Assembly: GCF_000190735.1 (NCBI RefSeq)
Contig: NC_015177.1
Location: forward strand, 1,860,001 to 1,924,000
Source: Pseudopedobacter saltans DSM 12145
Lineage (GTDB): Bacteria; Bacteroidota; Bacteroidia; Sphingobacteriales; Sphingobacteriaceae
Reading direction: 5' to 3'
Length of the DNA stretch: 64,000 nt
Position 1 is the first letter of the stretch. Every line of letters starts with the position of its first letter. Made by a program: the position numbers and the translations under genes. The notes under the pieces are model-generated. The model was not told the origin of the DNA, searched no databases, and worked only from the letters and a program-made list of their open reading frames with translations. Below, one piece after another: positions 18,574 to 25,243 of the stretch.

Positions 18574-19451
18574 TACTTGTTTAAAATCTGCAAAACTCTA
18601 CCAAGTTCAATATCCATTCTTGAAAAAGCAAACCATTTTTTGCCCAGGTCTTTGAGCGATGCCCCTATATGGTAGAGTTCTGTATGGTCAATAATCAAAA
18701 AACGGTCGTGGGCGTCGGAAAACACTTCAATTTCTATCGGAGGATATTGGCTATTGTAGCGTTGTAAGTCTAACCGTAACTGATTGCTGATACTTTTGGT
18801 AAGGATTGTAGCGGTTACATTAGTCTTACGCTTACCCAACAAGGTAAGCACCGTATCATCCACATAATTATCAAGCAGGATAACAGAGCTTTTGGCACTA
18901 CGGATAATATCGGAAACAAAGGCGTAGGCATCAAAAATCTGCCCGTTGTAGAAAATGCCTTTTTCGCTGTGCAGCTTGTCGCTTTCCAAAGCCTTAAAAA
19001 TCTCTTCAAATTTTTGGTCGGCTTCCAGTTGCTTTAACTCGATATTGTCCAAACGATGAAACAAAGAAGCGTTGCTGATGAGCATACGCCGCATTTCTAC
19101 AAAGGCTTCCATTATTTCCACACTCATTTTAACGGCTATATCAGAACGAAGTATGGCAGATGCCATTGCAACGCCTTGTTCCGTAAAAGCATAGGGCAAA
19201 TAACGTCTGCCGCCGTAATTTAAACTTGAGGTTCCAATTTGGAACCTCAAGTTTTCAACTTCCTCTTCGGTCAGTTGAAAGCAGAATGATACAGGAAAAC
19301 GCTTAATATTTCTTTTAACAGCTTTGTTCAGGTTCTTTGTTTCTACCTGATATAAGGCAGCGAGGTCGCTATCCAACATTACCTGTTTGCCCCGGATAGT
19401 ATAAATCAGGTTCCTGATTTCTTTGGGTACGATTGACGGTTTATTTTCCAT
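18573..19451 (-). CDS. ORF6N DNA-binding protein with PLD-like C-terminus
   Basis: About 292 residues from the ATG at 19451 (a longer frame to 19484 exists but lies within topB). The N-terminal ORF6N domain is clear (IRNLIYTIRGKQVMLDSDLA, ALYQVETKNLNKAVKRN, YAFTEQGVAMASAIL). ORF6N occurs in phage and mobile-element regulators. The C-terminal ~110 residues resemble a phospholipase-D-like fold with one HDRFLIID motif (HxR in place of HxK) and YHIGASLKDLG. The start overlaps the last 11 nt of topB, so it is translated with the topB operon. Function in the element is unknown; regulation or a toxin-like nuclease are both possible. Confidence 0.8.
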   Translation of the reverse strand: MENKPSIVPKEIRNLIYTIRGKQVMLDSDLAALYQVETKNLNKAVKRNIKRFPVSFCFQLTEEEVENLRFQIGTSSLNYGGRRYLPYAFTEQGVAMASAILRSDIAVKMSVEIMEAFVEMRRMLISNASLFHRLDNIELKQLEADQKFEEIFKALESDKLHSEKGIFYNGQIFDAYAFVSDIIRSAKSSVILLDNYVDDTVLTLLGKRKTNVTATILTKSISNQLRLDLQRYNSQYPPIEIEVFSDAHDRFLIIDHTELYHIGASLKDLGKKWFAFSRMDIELGRVLQILNK

Positions 19452-21534
19452 TGCGTTTACTGCTTTTGTTTTTTTCAAACTCAAAGGAACTTTCAGCGTT
19501 TTCTTTCAGAATGATGTAAGCATCGAATTTCTTTCCGGCTTTGCTTGTCATTCCTTTGATAAGAGAGGTTTTGCCTTTATTGACAAGGTTTGTTACATTT
19601 TCGATACTGATTTGTACACCGCAGACGGTGCGGAACTGTACCCAGTTACAAGCCTCATCAGGGCATTTCACAATCTTGTCACGGATAATAAGCTGCTGAC
19701 TTTTGCATTTCGGGCAGGTTAGTTTGGGTTGGTTGGTGCTTGCAATAGAGGTTTGTAGCAATTCATCGGTAATAGATTTGGCATAGGTTTCCATTTCCTT
19801 TTGGAATGTTCCGGCATCCGCTTCGTTATTTTCTATTTTCTGTAACGCCAATTCCCATTCGGCAGTCATTGCCACGTCTGCAATTTTCCGGTCTTTTACA
19901 AGCCCGTACACCTGCAATCCTTTTTCCGTAGGGATTAAAGAACGTTTATCCCGTTGGATATAATTACGGGTAAACAGGGTTTCGATAATGGCGGCTCTTG
20001 TTGCAGGAGTACCGATGCCGATATTTTTGAGGGCTTTGCGTTCTTCTTCGTTCTCAATTTCTTTCCCTGCGGTTTCCATAGCCGACAAAAGCCCGGCTTC
20101 GGTGTAAAGCACTGGTGGTTTGGTCTGCTTTTCCAAAACTGCGGCTTCCTTTATGGCAAGTTCGTCGCCTTTATGCAGTTCAGGTAATTCCTGCACTGGC
20201 TCTTCGCCGTCATCGGTAAAACTTCCTTTTATGGAACGCCAACCCGCTTCCTGAATTTTACAGCCTTTTGCCGTAAAGTCGTAATGCAATACCTGTAATG
20301 ATACATCGGTTATTTCTTTGACACAGGCTTGCGATATGGCTTCAAGCAAGCGAAGCGCAATCATATTGTAAATCTTGTTTTCGTCTGCATTAAGTACGGA
20401 CGGCACTTTGTCCGTAATCAACAAACCGTGATGGTCCGTTACACGGAGGTCATTCACGATACGTTTGTTGAACCGTCCCCATTTGATTTTGGTAAGGGCT
20501 TGCTTGCAATCCTCACGATTTTGCAATGCCCGCACGAGGTTTGGAATTTCTGCCCACATATCTTCAGGGATGTATTTGCTCCCGGTACGTGGGTACGTGA
20601 TAAACTTCTTTTCGTACAGGCTTTGCGCAATATTGAGCGTTGCTTCAGCAGATAATTTCAGCCTTTTGTTGGCTTCCTTTTGTAAGCCTGTCAGGTCGAA
20701 AAGCAAGGGCGGTTGTTCTGTAACGCTTTTGGTTTCTACTGATGTAAAGGTTGCCGTTGCGCCACGCTGAATAGCTTTAAGGGTATCATCAGCAAGTTGC
20801 TTTTCGTCCCATTTGGTTGCGGAAATACTTTTGAAATCAACCTGGGCTTTGTTGTGCGTTAATTGTATCTGCCAGTATTTCTTTACCGTGAAATTCTTAT
20901 TGTCGAGGTAACGTTTGCATATCAAAGCCAGTGTGGGCGTTTGCACTCTTCCAAGCGAATAGATACCATTGCCTGCGGCAATGCTCAATGCCTGTGTAGC
21001 ATTGATGCCTACAAGCCAGTCGGCACGGCTTCTGCCTTGCGCTGCCTGATACAGTCCGTCAAATGCTGCCCCGTCTTTTAGGTTGTTGAAGCCTTGCTTT
21101 ATTGCCTTTTCGGTAAGCGAACTTATCCAAAGGCGTTCAAAAGGTTTGTTGCATTTCAGGTATTCATAAATGTACCTGAAAATGAGTTCGCCCTCACGAC
21201 CTGCATCGGTAGCAACGATGATGCTGTTGCTTTGCTTAAAAAGCTGCTCAATGACTTTCAGTTGCTTTAATGCGCCAGTATCGGCGGTGTACCCTTTGTC
21301 TTTTTTGACCTTGCGGACGGTCAATAAAAACGGGTTGGGCAATATCGGCAGGGATGCTTTATCAAATCCCGAAATGCCGTAATCTTCGGGCATTCCCAGT
21401 CCTATTAAATGACCGAATGCCCACGTAACAAAATAGCCGTTACCTGTCAGGTAGCCATCCTTTTTATCGGATGCTCCCACAAGTCCGGCTATTTCCCTTG
21501 CTACGCTTGGTTTTTCTGCAATGATTGTTTTCAT
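19441..21534 (-). CDS. topB: DNA topoisomerase III (Exc-like)
   Basis: 697 residues, type IA topoisomerase. The N-terminal Toprim domain starts MKTIIAEKPSVAREIAGLVG and contains VATDAGREGELIFR. The catalytic tyrosine is Y314 in FITYPRTGSKYIP. The C-terminus has a four-Cys zinc ribbon (CPKCKSQQLI...CPDEACNW). Such enzymes are standard in Bacteroidota conjugative elements; in CTnDOT the equivalent, Exc, is the last gene of the excision operon and has topoisomerase activity. Here it follows two HTH genes and a DUF3945 gene in the same order, and overlaps ORF6N at its end. A role in element excision or transfer is inferred from this order. Confidence 0.92.
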   Translation of the reverse strand: MKTIIAEKPSVAREIAGLVGASDKKDGYLTGNGYFVTWAFGHLIGLGMPEDYGISGFDKASLPILPNPFLLTVRKVKKDKGYTADTGALKQLKVIEQLFKQSNSIIVATDAGREGELIFRYIYEYLKCNKPFERLWISSLTEKAIKQGFNNLKDGAAFDGLYQAAQGRSRADWLVGINATQALSIAAGNGIYSLGRVQTPTLALICKRYLDNKNFTVKKYWQIQLTHNKAQVDFKSISATKWDEKQLADDTLKAIQRGATATFTSVETKSVTEQPPLLFDLTGLQKEANKRLKLSAEATLNIAQSLYEKKFITYPRTGSKYIPEDMWAEIPNLVRALQNREDCKQALTKIKWGRFNKRIVNDLRVTDHHGLLITDKVPSVLNADENKIYNMIALRLLEAISQACVKEITDVSLQVLHYDFTAKGCKIQEAGWRSIKGSFTDDGEEPVQELPELHKGDELAIKEAAVLEKQTKPPVLYTEAGLLSAMETAGKEIENEEERKALKNIGIGTPATRAAIIETLFTRNYIQRDKRSLIPTEKGLQVYGLVKDRKIADVAMTAEWELALQKIENNEADAGTFQKEMETYAKSITDELLQTSIASTNQPKLTCPKCKSQQLIIRDKIVKCPDEACNWVQFRTVCGVQISIENVTNLVNKGKTSLIKGMTSKAGKKFDAYIILKENAESSFEFEKNKSSKRNGK

Positions 21535-21540
21535 ACTGTA

Positions 21541-23001
21541 TTACATTTTTCTGCCTTTGGATTTTTCAGGCTTGTTATCCTGTTGCTCCTGCTGCTTCTC
21601 GTTTTTCGGTCTTTGCTGCCCGGACTTCAAAGGCTCTTGGACGTTCTTGGTCGCTTCGTTGGTTTTACCCTCCGAATTGACGGCAGTTTGTGTTTTATGA
21701 GTTTCGGCAGGTTCTACCCGTGCTTTGTACTGACCGGGAAACTCAAAATTGGTCTTTCCGGTATCTTTGTCGAACGTGATATAACCCTTATACGGTTGGT
21801 CTTTTTTGTCTTTCAGTTCAACGTATATGGTTTGTCCGGCTTTGAACTTGTTGTACTGCTCATCATCCAGTTCTTTGCCCCTGAAAGTTCTTGGAGCTTC
21901 TTGCGGTTGGCTTTGCTGATTGCTTTGTTGGGTATTCTGTTGGTTCGTTTGCGCCTGCTGATTGTTGTTGCTTCTGTCAAACAGGAACTCAACATACCGT
22001 TTGTCCGCATTGAATTGTACAGTTGCCGAAAACTCCGTTCCTTTCGAGGAAATCATACCCTCTAAATAGAGCGGTTTGCCCTCCATCAGCGTTTGTTTTT
22101 GTTCGTCATTCAGCTTTACGCCCTTAATTTCATCGGGAATTTTTATAAACTCCGTGCGCAGTGCAACCACGTCATTGGTCAGCCTGTCAATACTTATAAT
22201 GGACGGCATCAGGTCGCCTGTTTTGGAGTTTACCAAATTGACGACACGCCCCATATTACCCGTTTCGAGCAGGTTTTTCTTGTCTTCGTCCGTAAACTTG
22301 TGACCGAAAAATTCAAAGTGGAGGTTAGGTTCTCTTTTGATACCGTGTATTGCCACGATAACATTGCCGTCTTCCGCTTGCTGTAAAGACAGGCGGGCAT
22401 CCGTGCGGAGGATAGAGCCCCCGAGGTTGATACCTATCGGTAAAAGCTCATTGGTTTTATAACCTCGTAACAAAGGGTCGAGCAGGTTCCTTTTTTCAAG
22501 ATACTCTTTGCTCAATCCGAGGTTTTTCATTGTGTCCCAATCAATCTGCTCCGGCTTGTAGCGATATTCGCTTGTTTCCGTTGTTGTTTGTGCTGTTGCC
22601 ATATTATTTTGATTTTCTTGTTTTTTATCGGGTTGGGGTTCTGCTTTCACTTCGTGTTCTTTCAGCACTTTTTCGCCCTGTGGAGTGGGCTTATCTACGT
22701 GCTTTTGTAATTCCTCTGCTTTTTCAGCAGCAACCGAGGCAGGCACTTTGAAGAAAGTAAAGTTTGTAGGGTTCTTTAACTGGCTGAAAAAATTGGAAAA
22801 GAAGTTGGAAAAGAAATCACCGCTTTTATCCACACGCATAAACTGGTTTTGATTTTTCTTCGTGGGGTCAACGGTTTCCATTTTCCCGTTTTCGTCTATA
22901 CTCTTTACTGCCTGGATTTTCATTTTCTCTTTATCCAGTACGAGTAAGATGTCCGAAAGCTGTTCGGGCATTTCCTGTTTATTAGTTGTTTCTTCGCTCA
23001 T
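21541..23001 (-). CDS. DUF4099/DUF3945 conjugative-element protein
   Basis: 486 residues, soluble and hydrophilic. Recognised as the DUF4099 plus DUF3945 architecture common in Bacteroidota conjugative elements next to topB. DUF4099-like sequence includes YKPEQIDWDTMKNLGLSKEY. DUF3945-like blocks follow (VKLNDEQKQTLMEGKPLYLE and ELDDEQYNKFKAGQTIYVE), two diverged copies of the same repeat. A Gln-rich linker (NNNQQAQTNQQ) and a basic tail (KPEKSKGRKM) are also visible. It ends 6 nt before topB. Position matches orf3 of the CTnDOT excision operon. Biochemical role unknown. Confidence 0.82.
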   Translation of the reverse strand: MSEETTNKQEMPEQLSDILLVLDKEKMKIQAVKSIDENGKMETVDPTKKNQNQFMRVDKSGDFFSNFFSNFFSQLKNPTNFTFFKVPASVAAEKAEELQKHVDKPTPQGEKVLKEHEVKAEPQPDKKQENQNNMATAQTTTETSEYRYKPEQIDWDTMKNLGLSKEYLEKRNLLDPLLRGYKTNELLPIGINLGGSILRTDARLSLQQAEDGNVIVAIHGIKREPNLHFEFFGHKFTDEDKKNLLETGNMGRVVNLVNSKTGDLMPSIISIDRLTNDVVALRTEFIKIPDEIKGVKLNDEQKQTLMEGKPLYLEGMISSKGTEFSATVQFNADKRYVEFLFDRSNNNQQAQTNQQNTQQSNQQSQPQEAPRTFRGKELDDEQYNKFKAGQTIYVELKDKKDQPYKGYITFDKDTGKTNFEFPGQYKARVEPAETHKTQTAVNSEGKTNEATKNVQEPLKSGQQRPKNEKQQEQQDNKPEKSKGRKM

Positions 23002-23075
23002 AATCTGAAAATTTCAAAATTTCACGATCGAATGTAAAGGAAGCCTTCACTGATTTGCTTTATGTGGCACTCAAA

Positions 23076-23088
23076 GGCAGCGTTTGTC
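23076..23088 (-). promoter_or_regulatory. Shared ICE operon motif, copy B
   Basis: The + strand reads ggcagcgtttgtc. It overlaps the stop codon of the upstream HTH gene and lies about 75 nt before the DUF4099/DUF3945 start. It matches copies at 9539 and 23804. Confidence 0.4.
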
Positions 23089-23395
23089 ACTTATTGGCAT
23101 CCAGTTTAGGTAACGGAGGGTTAAAACTTTCCCTGATGAACTGATGCACATCGGATAGCTTGTAATACAGTTTTCCGCTAATGGTATAATAAGGGAGCTT
23201 ACCTATGGAGCGATACCGTTGCAGGGAACGGTTACTGATTTTCAGCATTTGCAATAAATCCTGATTATCCAGTAACTCTTCGCCGTCTATGCTGTTGCGC
23301 TTCTTTTGTAAATCGTCTATGTGGTTGCCAAGAATGTCCAGCCTGTCCATTATGCGTTCCATCCACGCCACAAATTCCATTTTGTCGATATTCAT
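23087..23395 (-). CDS. Small helix-turn-helix protein, excisionase-like (Xis2d position)
   Basis: 102 residues. The C-terminal half is a MerR/excisionase-type winged HTH: LLDNQDLLQMLKISNRSLQRYRSIGKLPYYTISGKLYYKLSDVHQFI. The N-terminal ~45 residues form a short amphipathic helix likely for dimerisation. In CTnDOT, two small proteins of this kind (Xis2c, Xis2d) direct excision with IntDOT; here two adjacent genes occupy the same position between rteC and topB. It starts 12 nt after the preceding HTH gene. The DNA-binding fold is convincing; an excisionase role is inferred. Confidence 0.78.
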   Translation of the reverse strand: MNIDKMEFVAWMERIMDRLDILGNHIDDLQKKRNSIDGEELLDNQDLLQMLKISNRSLQRYRSIGKLPYYTISGKLYYKLSDVHQFIRESFNPPLPKLDANK

Positions 23396-23407
23396 ACGGG
23401 TACGCTT

Positions 23408-23761
23408 TTAATGATTACCTGATTTCAGCTTTCTGCCTTTCTCGATATAGCTTTTGCCTTTCGCCATAAGCTGCTCCACATATTCATCGGTCGTCTGCAC
23501 GGCGTTAGCGTTGAGCATTTCCTTGATAGCACCAATCGTATAGTAATACTGCCCGTACATTTTTGAAAAAGCTATCTGCCCGTTGGTGCGCATACGCCAC
23601 AACGTTTTTTCGCTGATGTGGAGATACTGGCAGACTTCGTGGTTGTTGAGCCATAAGCTATCGTAGCTTGTATCTTCCAGTTTGAGGATATATTCGCTAA
23701 TGGCTTTCAACCGTTCGTTGAGGTGCTTCCACACTTCTTCGTCAACTGTTATAATGTTCAT
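23408..23761 (-). CDS. Small helix-turn-helix protein, excisionase-like (Xis2c position)
   Basis: 117 residues. The central HTH reads LWLNNHEVCQYLHISEKTLWRMRTNGQIAFSKMYGQYYYT, the same excisionase/MerR-like pattern as the next gene, followed by a basic tail (KSYIEKGRKLKSGNH). It is first gene of the minus-strand operon HTH-HTH-DUF3945-topB-ORF6N. Upstream are a candidate operator (23804-23816, part of a TGGCAG/CTGCCA dyad) and a 36-bp perfect palindrome (23925-23960), then rteC. By analogy with CTnDOT, RteC would activate this promoter; that is inference. Confidence 0.78.
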   Translation of the reverse strand: MNIITVDEEVWKHLNERLKAISEYILKLEDTSYDSLWLNNHEVCQYLHISEKTLWRMRTNGQIAFSKMYGQYYYTIGAIKEMLNANAVQTTDEYVEQLMAKGKSYIEKGRKLKSGNH

Positions 23762-23802
23762 TGCACTATTGTTTAATATTCACAGTACAAAATTCAGAAG
23801 TG

Positions 23803-23821
23803 TGGCAGTGTTTGTCTGCCA
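23803..23821 (-). promoter_or_regulatory. Operator-like dyad containing shared ICE motif, copy C
   Basis: Inverted repeat TGGCAG, 7-nt spacer, CTGCCA. It contains ggcagtgtttgtc (23804-23816), the third copy of the element-wide motif. A near -7 sequence (gAATTTTG then TACTG on the minus strand) lies just downstream, towards the HTH gene. Confidence 0.45.
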
Positions 23822-23924
23822 ATGCGTACCCATTGGTTTGGCACTTTTTTTCAAATTTTTTGCAATGAGAAAAACCCTTGTTTAATAAGGGTTTTAGCGT
23901 GTTTCGGTTATTTTGTAGTAGCCT

Positions 23925-23960
23925 TTTGCCCATATATGCCAATTGGCATATATGGGCAAA
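23925..23960. repeat. Perfect 36-bp palindrome between rteC and the excision-like operon
   Basis: Two 18-nt arms meet with no spacer; the left arm is TTTGCCCATATATGCCAA. It lies 164 nt upstream of the first HTH gene and 52 nt beyond the rteC stop. There is no T-run in keeping with a terminator, so a protein-binding site (RteC or HTH protein) or cruciform is more likely. Confidence 0.7.
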
Positions 23961-23961
23961 G

Positions 23962-23989
23962 AAAAAGCAGTACATTTTGTGTACTGCTT
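23962..23989 (-). terminator. Terminator after rteC copy 2
   Basis: On the minus strand the stem AGCAGTAC/GTACTGCT with a 7-nt loop is followed by a T-rich run (TTTTCTTT). It starts 23 nt after the rteC stop codon. Confidence 0.65.
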
Positions 23990-24011
23990 TCAAACACCCG
24001 TGCTGATGTTG

Positions 24012-24857
24012 CTAAAGGTCTTTATCCATATACTCTTCGAGGGAAATTTTGAGCTGGTCTAAAAACACCGTTCGGGAGCCTGCCCTTGTTTTCATTCGGT
24101 GGAAAGAATGATGTATATCGTTCAAGGGCGTTCGGAAGAGGATTTGGAAAATCAATGCTAATTTCCTGATGCCTATTTTCCCGTATGCAATAGATTTGGA
24201 AACATACAGGGCGTAAATCAATTCTATCAGTGCATTTTGCGAGTTCGTCCACGAAATGTCTTTGTTTCCATCACCGTTTATTGAAATGGTATCGGGATTT
24301 TTTTCAGGGTTTATTTTGGTAAGCAAGAAAGTATAAAGTAATTCATTGGCTATAATATGGGCAACTTTGTTATCGTAATAAGTAGAAAAGCTAAGGTCAA
24401 TTTCAAATACACTACTTTTTAGACCATCGTGGTAATTGATTTTTCCGAGCCTGAAATAACTGTGGTCACGGTCAGTTCTGCCTGCACGATAGTACCTGTA
24501 AAAATCCTCATTGGATATGCTTTCCTTGTATTCGGATTTCAGAATTTTCAGTTGGTTTTCAAAATAACTTTGGTGTATTCTCCCTGCACTTACGGGGCAG
24601 GTAGTTTCAATGCGGAATACCTTATTGTAATAAATAAGTTTTCCTAAAATCTGCGGTTTGATTTTCTTGAAAAAATTGATTTCCTGCCGTTCGTCCTTAA
24701 ATCCGGTCTGCAAGACTTTCATCTTTATAGTAAACAGCATTTCCTTTAAGAATAAGGTCATTTGGTAAGCCTCGTCCGCAGTTTGCATCATTTGAGAAGA
24801 CAATTTGTCTTCCTGGTGCTGAATTTCAGATAATATTTTGCGCAACACGATTTCCAT
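24012..24857 (-). CDS. rteC: RteC family regulator of element excision (copy 2)
   Basis: 281 residues, RteC family. Matching landmarks to the first copy: KPQILGKLIYYNKVFRIETT, FYRYYRAGRTDRDHSYFRLG, KVAHIIANELLYTFLL and WTNSQNALIELIYALYVS. Sequence identity to copy 1 is clearly partial, so this is an old paralogue, not a recent duplication. It reads toward the HTH-HTH-DUF3945-topB operon but a terminator and the 36-bp palindrome intervene, the same arrangement as rteC and the separately promoted excision operon of CTnDOT. It is the last recognisable element gene on the right side. Confidence 0.85.
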   Translation of the reverse strand: MEIVLRKILSEIQHQEDKLSSQMMQTADEAYQMTLFLKEMLFTIKMKVLQTGFKDERQEINFFKKIKPQILGKLIYYNKVFRIETTCPVSAGRIHQSYFENQLKILKSEYKESISNEDFYRYYRAGRTDRDHSYFRLGKINYHDGLKSSVFEIDLSFSTYYDNKVAHIIANELLYTFLLTKINPEKNPDTISINGDGNKDISWTNSQNALIELIYALYVSKSIAYGKIGIRKLALIFQILFRTPLNDIHHSFHRMKTRAGSRTVFLDQLKISLEEYMDKDL

Positions 24858-25024
24858 AGCTTAGTTTGTTAGAAGTTATCACTAATTGTTTCGGATTACA
24901 TCTTTACTGATTTGCCAAAACTTGGAAATATTAATGAGACCATTATCACAGAGTGCCCCCATATTGGGGAAGATTTATTTCAAATCGCTCACTATTTGAT
25001 AGATATAAAAACGTAAAAAGGGTT

Positions 25025-25055
25025 AAGCATCTTTCGACTTAACCCTTTTTTTATT
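25025..25055 (+). terminator. Hairpin with T-run before the repeat array
   Basis: Stem GGGTTAAG/CTTAACCC with a 10-nt loop followed by seven or more T. It is a plus-strand-oriented intrinsic terminator in the 230-nt gap after rteC; no plus-strand gene upstream of it is evident, so it may be left over from, or belong to, the element boundary. Confidence 0.6.
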
Positions 25056-25087
25056 AAATTTGCAGTAATGATTTACAAGGTAATCAG

Positions 25088-25243
25088 ATGAAAGCGAGTG
25101 CAGTAAGCACCATTACTAAATCGTTACCGATAGTACTTTCGGTTCTTGTAAACTACTCTTTATTAGCTACTTTAAGCTATTTTAATCTTTTTTTCGAAAA
25201 AAATAAAATATCAGCGTCAATAATATTAGTAGAATGCCTATAA
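25088..25243 (+). CDS. Possible 51-residue membrane peptide, end encoded in repeat
   Basis: ATG at 25088 is preceded by AAGG at a usable distance, and by a TAaaTTTG -7 element at 25055-25062. The product has a predicted membrane helix (LPIVLSVLVNYSLLATLSYF). The last ~18 codons lie inside the first copy of the tandem repeat. In copy 4 the same frame segment would end in CLCEE rather than CL. No homologue is recognised. It may be a real small gene truncated by repeat expansion, or a chance frame. Confidence 0.35.
   Translation: MKASAVSTITKSLPIVLSVLVNYSLLATLSYFNLFFEKNKISASIILVECL

Noticed and set aside
25054-25063. CTnDOT-type attachment core (GTAnnTTTGC-like) as the element boundary
   Set aside because: TTAAATTTGC fits only partly and also fits the promoter -7 motif TAnnTTTG. 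Without the other end of the element it cannot be told from chance.
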